The position numbers and the translations under genes are program-made. Under the pieces are notes generated by a model, which saw only the letters and a list, made by a program, of their open reading frames with translations, searched no databases and was not told the origin of the DNA. From Nemophila menziesii (Eukaryota > Streptophyta > Magnoliopsida > Boraginales > Hydrophyllaceae), in contig JARWIR010000027.1 in NCBI GenBank assembly GCA_029959085.1, forward strand, positions 4,650,001-4,714,000: a stretch of DNA of 64,000 nt, written 5' to 3'. Of this stretch, positions 57,225 through 64,000 are shown piece by piece (positions within the stretch are counted from its first letter, which is position 1; each line of letters opens with the position of its first letter).

Positions 57225-58650
57225 CAAATCGCAAGTGTACGGGGCGTTCAAGTAATATTTCGATAAATGGGATGGGATTTCGTTCTCAGGGATTGAACTG
57301 GTATAATTCACGTGTTCAATGAATAAGTAGTAGTAATTGCTAATACAGAAAAATAAAATATAAAAAATATTTGTTTGGTTTTGTTTATAAGCTACTAAAC
57401 GCAAGAAAATAAATAAACTACTAAAGTAAAGACTAAAAGATTAAATGCAGATAAAAGATATACTTGAGTCTCGCTAGGGAATCACCTAAATTAACAATCC
57501 AATACATTCGTTTTTAGGGTAAAGCTAGTAATTAATATTAGTCGGGACTCTAAAATCTCCTAACTTCCGTCAGGGTAGACTTAGGAGCTATCCTACAGTA
57601 TTACAAACCCCTTCAGGACGATTATATACTACGTTCAGATGATTAACTGAATTACCAAATTGGCTACGCAGTTAGTCGAGCCCGTGAGGATCATTGACGA
57701 ACACCACGGGGTTCTATCCTAGTTTCGTAATTAAACCGCCCGTCAAGGTGATCACCGCCACTAGTAAATAGCCTAATTACTACTACCTACCCTTGATTCG
57801 CGACGTCAATGATAGTAAATAAATATAAAGATAGAATCAATATGTAATTACGCGACTTAATTTAAATTAACATAATCCCAAATTAGAAAGACATTAAATT
57901 AGAAACTAGGATTCATCCCCAAAATACGAGTATCAAGTCATTTAAGTTTAGCTCATAATTAAATACATAATGGAAAAGAAACTAGAAATATACAAGTTTC
58001 ATAAAAAGAGAAATAAAATAAAGAAGGACCTACTTAGGAGAAGGATTTGAGAGGTTGTTGGAGGAATAAAGACTTCTCCAGCTTCTGCTCTTGACTCTTT
58101 CTTTTGACGCTCTCCCTAAAGACGATTTAATTTGAAAAATAAATTAAGAGATTATGAATAAAGATGTCTAAAAGGGCTTATATAGATAGTGAGAATGGAT
58201 TAGGTCTAATCTTGTACTTAATTAAGTAATTTAAAGTCAATGTCCAATTGCTAATATAAAGGCACAACTTTCTCTTTTAGATCTCCAGGTCTGAATTAGT
58301 ACCTATCTAGCTCGAAATCCGAAATTAGTAACAGCTATCCAGATTTTTATCTCTTTTTGTCAATTCTTCGACTGGTACTTTCTCACTTTTGACCTCTCCT
58401 CTTGATCTAAGACTTTAAAATTCACTTCTCCTCCTCATCTTGGTGCATCATAGAATCCATGTACCTTAGAACTTTATACTAAAAACAAACAAATTAACGC
58501 ACAAAAGTTCTAAAAATGCAAATAACATAATTTCAAGGGGAGAAAGTGCAATATATTAAAATAAGCATAAATTTCTATCTAATAAGTCCGATTTCTACCT
58601 AAAAATATGTCTCATAAAGGAATATATATATAACAAAACGGGAAACGTCA
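57225..58650 (-). mobile_element. Antisense Athila-group LTR remnant (R1 copy B)
   Basis: It is the counterpart of 16069-17493 with the same truncated end near TCATCAAATCGCAAGTG. The terminal GACGTTTCCC at 58650 has mutated from GATGTCTCC. CCGTCAGGG-type boxes lie at about 57567 and 57607. Confidence 0.78.
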
Positions 58651-59227
58651 AGGAGAAATTTGTGCTTGAATCGTTATGAAAGATGGTAGATTACATTCGT
58701 TGAGCAAAGTCAATACATTTGTATACCGCATTGGTGTGAGTAATAGAGGGTAGATAGTGTGTGTTTTACATTCCCCTAATTATCCCCTAGCAACATTATT
58801 ATAAGCAGAACGAGTGTTGCCTTTGTGGACGTGATGCCAAATAGGATATCCAATTAATTTACAACATAACGCGCTTGTGTGTCCATGACTAGGAAAACCA
58901 AAGTTAAGACAATGGTAATTTGAAGGTCTTTTACATCCATTATTGTGATTGAATATGGTGTTTTGTTATGGCTACAGGTAAGTACTGGATACAACAACTA
59001 TTGATGGGGCAAAGTTGTATACAACATGTGTCGACAAAGTCAAAAGATAAAGTGCAACATGTTTTTTTAGTGAGGATATAGACAGAACCACTTCTCTTTG
59101 TTTCTCTTCCTAGATAATAAGGTTATATGTGTTATTCAAAGAGGGAAGTTGATAATTGAGTATAATCTGACCTCAAATTGCTGAATAAAAGTTGTCAAGA
59201 TTCATTACAAACCAACGAACATGCTAA

Positions 59228-59655
59228 CCATTAGGTTATGGTTTTGAAAAGTGAAACCAATAGTTAAAACCGTTAGGTTATTGTTTTAGATAAAAATAAA
59301 ACTGAATAAACGAAAACCGTTTATTAACATATATATTTTCATATTCAATGATAATCTAGGTTAAATTAGATATATTACAATTCTAAAATTAAAATCCAAA
59401 TACTAGATTTAACCAATTAATAAAAAAAATCTATTTTGATTTTATAAAAATTTATATAATTATTATTAAATTATCATTTTGTTATGGTTAAAACCCACAA
59501 AACCGTTTAAAAAACCAAAACCGAATAATGCGGTTATGGTTTTGAAATGTGTAACCGATGGTTAAAACCATTAGGATATGGTTTTTTATAAAATAAACGG
59601 TTATGGTTATGGTTTTGATATTTTTGCAAAAAACCGAACTTTTTCAATCCCTAGA
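59228..59655. mobile_element. hAT-like non-autonomous remnant unique to R1 copy B
   Basis: AT-rich, with many CGGTTATGGTTTTG / AAAACCGTTTA repeats in both orientations, ending CTTTTTCAATCCCTAG. It replaces about 390 bp of copy A (18083-18470). The terminal structure resembles hAT ends, but the left end is truncated and no duplication is visible. Confidence 0.5.
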
Positions 59656-60026
59656 TATATGTGGTACGACTCCATAAATTATAGTTCTCCGTAAGAGGTT
59701 GAAAAACAAGGCCAATGTCAGACATATCAAAGGTGTTATGATGATATAGGTGGGTCTTGTCGTGGGACATTTATTTTTAAACGAGTATGGTGGTGTTTTA
59801 GATTAAAACGTGGAAGTCTTAGGGAAGATTTGTCATTGCGTCTATTGGAAGAATTCGAGAGAAAGGTGATGATCTGTATCTCTTGATTCGATTGTATAAA
59901 TTGTATCCAAGGTGAAATATTTTGGCAGAGTGAGAATTTAAAGGTTCTAAACAAACCTTAAAATGGACCCTTATTTTGGTATAATGATATAAATATTATT
60001 ACTTGCCAAGCAAAAATAATTATAAT

Positions 60027-60027
<1 letters not shown>

Positions 60028-60088
<61 letters not shown>
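60028..60088. repeat. (AAT)n microsatellite
   Basis: About 20 AAT units. Copy A has only three near 18831. Confidence 0.95.
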
Positions 60089-60090
<2 letters not shown>

Positions 60091-60493
60091 TTCCACGACA
60101 ACAAAAACTATCAGTTCTAGAAGAAGAAATATGAAAATTTAACTTAAAATCATTTTTGTTAAAATGATAGATTTATGCAAAACACAGGAGACATTTTGGT
60201 CTCTTTGAAGATACACGAGTATATTTACAACTTTTGCATGGTATAAGATCCCAAATTAATCTGTGGCGCTCTAAGTTTTCCGAAAACCATCTTAGCCATT
60301 TTTGGAGATAGTCCATATTTTGTGTACAAAAGAGAATTTAGAAGGACGCATGTTTATTTTAATATATAGTATTTGACCCTCTAAATTCTCATTGTTATAA
60401 GTTAATATTGAGTCATCTTCTTAAAGCTTGACGATTTTCTAGTCTTGCATATATCTTTTGCCTAGCCTGCGAAGACTTAATTCTGGTGCAATC

Positions 60494-60680
60494 ATGGATC
60501 CTTCACCTACCAAACTAAGTTTGAAACTTCTTATAGACAAAGAAAATGACCAAGGAGTCCTTTTCGCTGAAGTTGAAAAAGATTTCGTTGATTTCCTTTT
60601 ACACGTACTTTCTTATCCTTAAGATTCTGTTATAAACATTGTCGGGTCCCTAGGAAAACTTTACGGAAGTAACGAAACAC
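60494..60680 (+). pseudogene. Second DUF674 N-terminal fragment (R1 copy B)
   Basis: ATG at 60494 opens MDPSPTKLSLKLLIDKEND, then VLFAEVEKDFVDFLLHVLSY, a TAA, and INIVGSLGKLYGS. This is the DUF674 N-terminal block, with only one stop. It is truncated downstream by the foldback element's end. Better preserved than 19261-19440. Confidence 0.7.
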
Positions 60681-60865
60681 AATATATATAGGGCAACACC
60701 CAATTAATTACACAGATAGTGAAATTATTCTTAATTAATTACAATTTCAAGTTAATTCTCAATTAATAAAAAAATTAAAAGATTACCAAAATACTCATAA
60801 ACCATTTAATTATTACTTTAATTATATATATCATTTAATTCTTATTATCTTCATTATTTATTATA

Positions 60866-61013
60866 TGAGCCAATTGTCAAAATATGCATATCAAACAAAC
60901 TATTAATAAAAAGGTAACTGGAATAAAACTATTTATAAAAATGCCTCAACCCAAAATACCCCTACAAATAGTAATTAAAAAAACAAGAAATTAGAAAAAA
61001 AACAAAATACCTA
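60866..61013. other. Joint between R1 and R2 in copy B
   Basis: 148 bp of AT-rich sequence. The corresponding interval in copy A is about 19 kb of transposons (19661-38849). I could not match this short stretch to either side. Confidence 0.6.
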
Positions 61014-61021
61014 TAAACAAT

Positions 61022-62070
61022 TGATGTCTTCATATTTGTGAAATAATAATCTAGTTTAGAGACACCACTTTAGGTGTATTGTCTGCTTAGCTTAAGTGGT
61101 TTTCACCATTTTTAGATAGTTTCTCTAGTCTTACCTTGTTTTGGAGTTTTATTACTTTTAGAACATATTTCGGTGTAATAGTGTGTTAAATGTGAATCTT
61201 TTAGTTACAAGAATGATATTAGAAGCCATGAATTGGCGAAGAAGTTGAAGAAAAAAGATCCAAGACAAAATCAAGATTAAAATGGCAGAAGAAACTGTTT
61301 TGGATAAAGCAAAAGCTATCAATAGTTCTTGGCCAGATATGTAGTGTGTAGTATTTAAAATGCTGCATAAAATCTTTAGAGAATTTGAATAACCCCTTTT
61401 AAATCAAGAAATGTATTTGAATTACGGTCGTGTGGCCACTGGTTTCGAATTATTTGGAGATGTAACGAAAAAGTTGTGAATTTTACAAACTCTATAGGTC
61501 AGGCAGACCATTTTCCAAGGAAAATGGGTTTGAGCTGGAGTAGGGATCTAAAACCTAATCCATGACCTAGATTTTGTCTTTACACCAATATGTACTTGTA
61601 TTTCACACTATAAACATGTCTTTTCTTAGGCCCTAATCATGAATAAACTTAAAAATCATCAAAAGAAGCAAGTGACTTGTAGAAGAAGACATGAAGGTGG
61701 AGAGTCACAAACTTCTCTTCTCTCTCCTTCCACTTAACCATTAGGGTGATATAAATTAGATCTCTTTTTTAACCATTTTCGTAAGTTATTAAGTTTAGTT
61801 TTATTTCTTTTGGCATTATGAACTAATTTTTCCATAGCTTGGTTTGCAATATGTATAAATGATACTTGTGATTGAATTTAATTGATTTGAGATTTTACTG
61901 TATAATTTTTTTTTGTGTTTGCCTTTATTCCAACTCTAATCTTGATCTTGTTAGGACTGTTCTTAGTAGTTGGATTATCACCATGTGGGTGATCCAATAC
62001 AAACTATATTCCTAGTGCTTCGTACTATCAACCCAGTTAGTCAAGATTTTTAAGCTTGATAACCCACCGT
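61022..62070 (+). mobile_element. Decayed Athila-like LTR (R2 copy B)
   Basis: TGATGTCTTCATATT start, counterpart of 38855-39890, with the same missing 3' terminus. Confidence 0.55.
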
Positions 62071-62073
62071 TAT

Positions 62074-62075
<2 letters not shown>

Positions 62076-62118
<43 letters not shown>

Positions 62119-62899
62119 TTTCACCAACAAATAAGAAAAAAATCTAACAATATCAGTTAGCTCTTGTTAAGTGTATACTAGAAATCAGACTTAATTTGTA
62201 CATAATGCTTACTTAAACATTATATCTTGTATAGATAGGATATAAGTCGTCTGTTTTACCAAGTCAGCATCACTCAAGACTTTCCTTGAGTTGTAGAAGA
62301 CCTAAATAGGGGCATTAGGAATTTAAGATCAGCTAACACGAAAAATCGGCAATAATGTCCACTTACTTTTGAACAAGCAAAAGAAATGGGAGTTAATATA
62401 ATTTTTACTTGACAAGGCAGCAATTAGTAAAAACCAAATTTTTGGTTATATCTAATAAAGTCTTTTCAAATATCTAGTCGGTTATCATGACTCTTGATAT
62501 TGTTTCATCTCATTGTTGACCACTTTGTTTGTATTGTATTTCATTTCGAGGCAGGAGTTTCTATCTATCTTTGAATATTATGTAACCTTTATACTGACGA
62601 AAGAGAAGGAGTCAACCTCAAAGCCTAAAGAAGTAGAAGAAATTGTAGAGAAGGTTGAAGAATAGGTGATTGCGCCAGTGATCGTAAAAGAGAATCTTTA
62701 GAAGACACCGTTAGTTCAGAAAAAGAAGAAAGATGTTGTTAGTGAGAATCGTCCTCCCATACCTATTTCTTCATGTGTGCAATATAAGAACAATGACAAA
62801 GGGAACACGATGTTAATAGCCACGGCGATGAAGTTGCACATCATTATTCCATTTGTGGAATTCATCCAAGGTATGCCGTTTGTGAACTTATTAGCTGTA

Positions 62900-62956
<57 letters not shown>

Positions 62957-63110
62957 TTTCAACGAAAAAAGATCTACCAAATTCTGTGAGCCATGTTAAG
63001 TATATACTATAAATCAGATTTGTACATAATGCTTTCTTAAAAATTATATCTTGTACTGATATGAATATAAGTCCTCCTTATGAATACTTAGGTTCATCCC
63101 CTACCTGAAC
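62076..63110 (+). repeat. (TA)n-linked modules (R2 copy B)
   Basis: TA tracts at 62076-62116 and 62911-62954 are each followed by the TATTCTTTCA module described for 39902-40330. Confidence 0.75.
62605..62910 (+). pseudogene. Gag-pro linker fragment (R2 copy B)
   Basis: Counterpart of 40425-40715, with LHIIIPFVEFIQGMPFVNLL and TAG stops upstream. It runs into a (TA)n tract, so its apparent ORF ends in a Tyr-Ile repeat that is microsatellite. Confidence 0.65.
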
Positions 63111-63558
63111 ATGAAATTCTATTTATCTTTGGCCTAATTATTAGAAAACTAGTTTTTTTTTGTGATATTTGACCACTTTGACATCACTGTTATTGATTTT
63201 ACAACTTGGACTACTATTTTGTAAAAAAAATCCTTAATTACCCTCTACATTGTCTATAACAATTCACGCTATTAAACTATCACGTCATTAATTCTAAAGA
63301 TAACACATACAAGAAGTTTGATTATTGTTTTTCAAAATTGATTGTTCAAGAATAAGGTTAATTTATTTTTTTGTAAAATCAACTTTTGGTTGATTTGCGA
63401 ACATAGAATTTAGGGGACATATTTTTTCTTTTTAATGATTGAAGTTTTACATTTCTACACTTTCTTTTATCATTACAACAAATAGTTTTACATTTCTACA
63501 CTTTCTGATTGAAGTTTTATCTTTTATGATTGAAGTTTTACATTTCTACACTTTCTTT

Positions 63559-63841
63559 TATCATTACAACAAATAGTATAATTAGAGAAAATATACATTG
63601 CGGCAATACTAAAATAGTTTCTAATGATATTTTTAATGACAACATTTATTGCGGCAACACCAAAATGACCTCTAATTATATATTTAGTGGCAATATTTGC
63701 CGCTAAAGATAAAGCTAATAAAGACAAAAATAAATAATTTGCTACAAATTATGTCTTTAGATACACGAACTTATTGCGGCAAATAAATAGCTAGCAAATA
63801 TTTTTTTTTTGCCGCTAAAGAAAACCTTTTTTGTAGTATAT
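63559..63841. mobile_element. CACTA-type MITE (R2 copy B) with TAT duplication
   Basis: 63562-63838, with ends CATTACAACAAAT and, reversed, TACTACAAAAAAGG. It is flanked by TAT on both sides, which fits the 3-bp duplication of CACTA elements. A partial duplicate of its left flank and end lies at about 63440-63490. Confidence 0.72.
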
Positions 63842-64000
63842 ACCTAATAGACCGTTATGTTAAACTTTGAAGATTCATGATTTAGGTTATATTACATTCT
63901 TAATTGAAGATAAAATAATCATTTATCATTATAATCATATGTTAGAAATTCTTAAAAATTATTGCTTTCTAATATTGGGCGCTTAAATTAAAATGATACA

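Larger units (their letters stand above)
58651..60493. other. R1 copy B sequence without a recognised gene
   Basis: It matches 17494-19260 apart from the 59228-59655 insertion and the AAT tract at 60028-60088. Confidence 0.5.
51620..60865. repeat. Segmental duplication R1, copy B
   Basis: Colinear with 6075-6743 plus 11205-19660. It lacks the retroelement present in copy A; the joint is at about 52242. It starts at a (TA)n tract (about 51631-51664) and ends inside the left arm of the foldback element. Confidence 0.9.
61014..64000. repeat. Duplication R2, copy B (continues past the window)
   Basis: Colinear with 38850-41720: LTR start at 61022, TA modules at 62076 and 62911, gag linker fragment at about 62605-62910, MITE at 63562-63838. 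It still matches at the last base. Confidence 0.9.

Noticed and set aside
1..64000. CRISPR arrays, operons, bacterial or viral gene sets
   Set aside because: None are present; composition, splice sites, LTR elements and gene families are those of a plant nuclear genome.

Overview
The window is AT-rich nuclear DNA of a flowering plant, most likely a eudicot. The evidence is Athila-lineage Ty3/gypsy retrotransposons (primer site matching plant tRNA-Asp, gag, aspartic protease, env-like ORF), tRNA-derived SINEs ending in the GCAAGCTGGCCCGGACACC-type tail, and degraded members of plant-specific gene families (F-box with an F-box-associated region, DUF674). No gene in the window looks intact. There is no rRNA, no functional tRNA and no CRISPR.

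Layout. 1-1872 is a near-identical second copy (about a dozen differences by eye) of 25511-27383: Athila gag running into an antisense LTR. 1873-4545 is an unidentified gene remnant interrupted by a complete solo LTR (2700-4299, target duplication ATGGT). 6075-19660 is copy A of a large duplication (R1). It is split by a 4.45 kb Athila-related non-autonomous element (6744-11193) and carries a LINE-type RNase H fragment, an F-box pseudogene, DUF674 pseudogenes and an antisense LTR. 19500-21865 is a long inverted-repeat (foldback) element whose loop holds two SINEs. 22236-38681 is a pile of nested retrotransposons. The main one is a 9.9 kb Athila element (22859-32790) with LTR, PBS, gag, protease, integrase tail, GC-rich repeat island, env-like ORF, PPT and truncated 3' LTR. 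It has lost the reverse transcriptase, RNase H and integrase core, and an antisense solo LTR with TTATT target duplication sits between gag and protease. A chimeric LTR (32858-34641, containing a SINE) and an antisense Athila element (34642-38681) follow.

38850-41720 (R2 copy A) is a decayed LTR element with TA-repeat modules and a CACTA-type MITE. 43987-45640 holds a possible small spliced gene on the minus strand. 48866-49926 is a hAT-type element with an 8-bp target duplication. 51620-60865 is R1 copy B and 61014-64000 is R2 copy B. The order R1-R2 is the same in both places, so the simplest reading is one old tandem duplication with a unit of about 45 kb, with about 19 kb of transposons gained between R1 and R2 in copy A or lost in copy B.

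The two R1 copies act as a before/after pair. Copy B shows the site approximately without the 6744-11193 element, keeps F-box exon 1 and keeps the RNase H catalytic Asp. Copy A keeps the F-box domain and more of DUF674. Both copies of each host gene are broken, by different lesions. I see no new defence, metabolic or regulatory system; the interest lies in nested insertions, shared rearrangements and several repeat structures of unclear origin.
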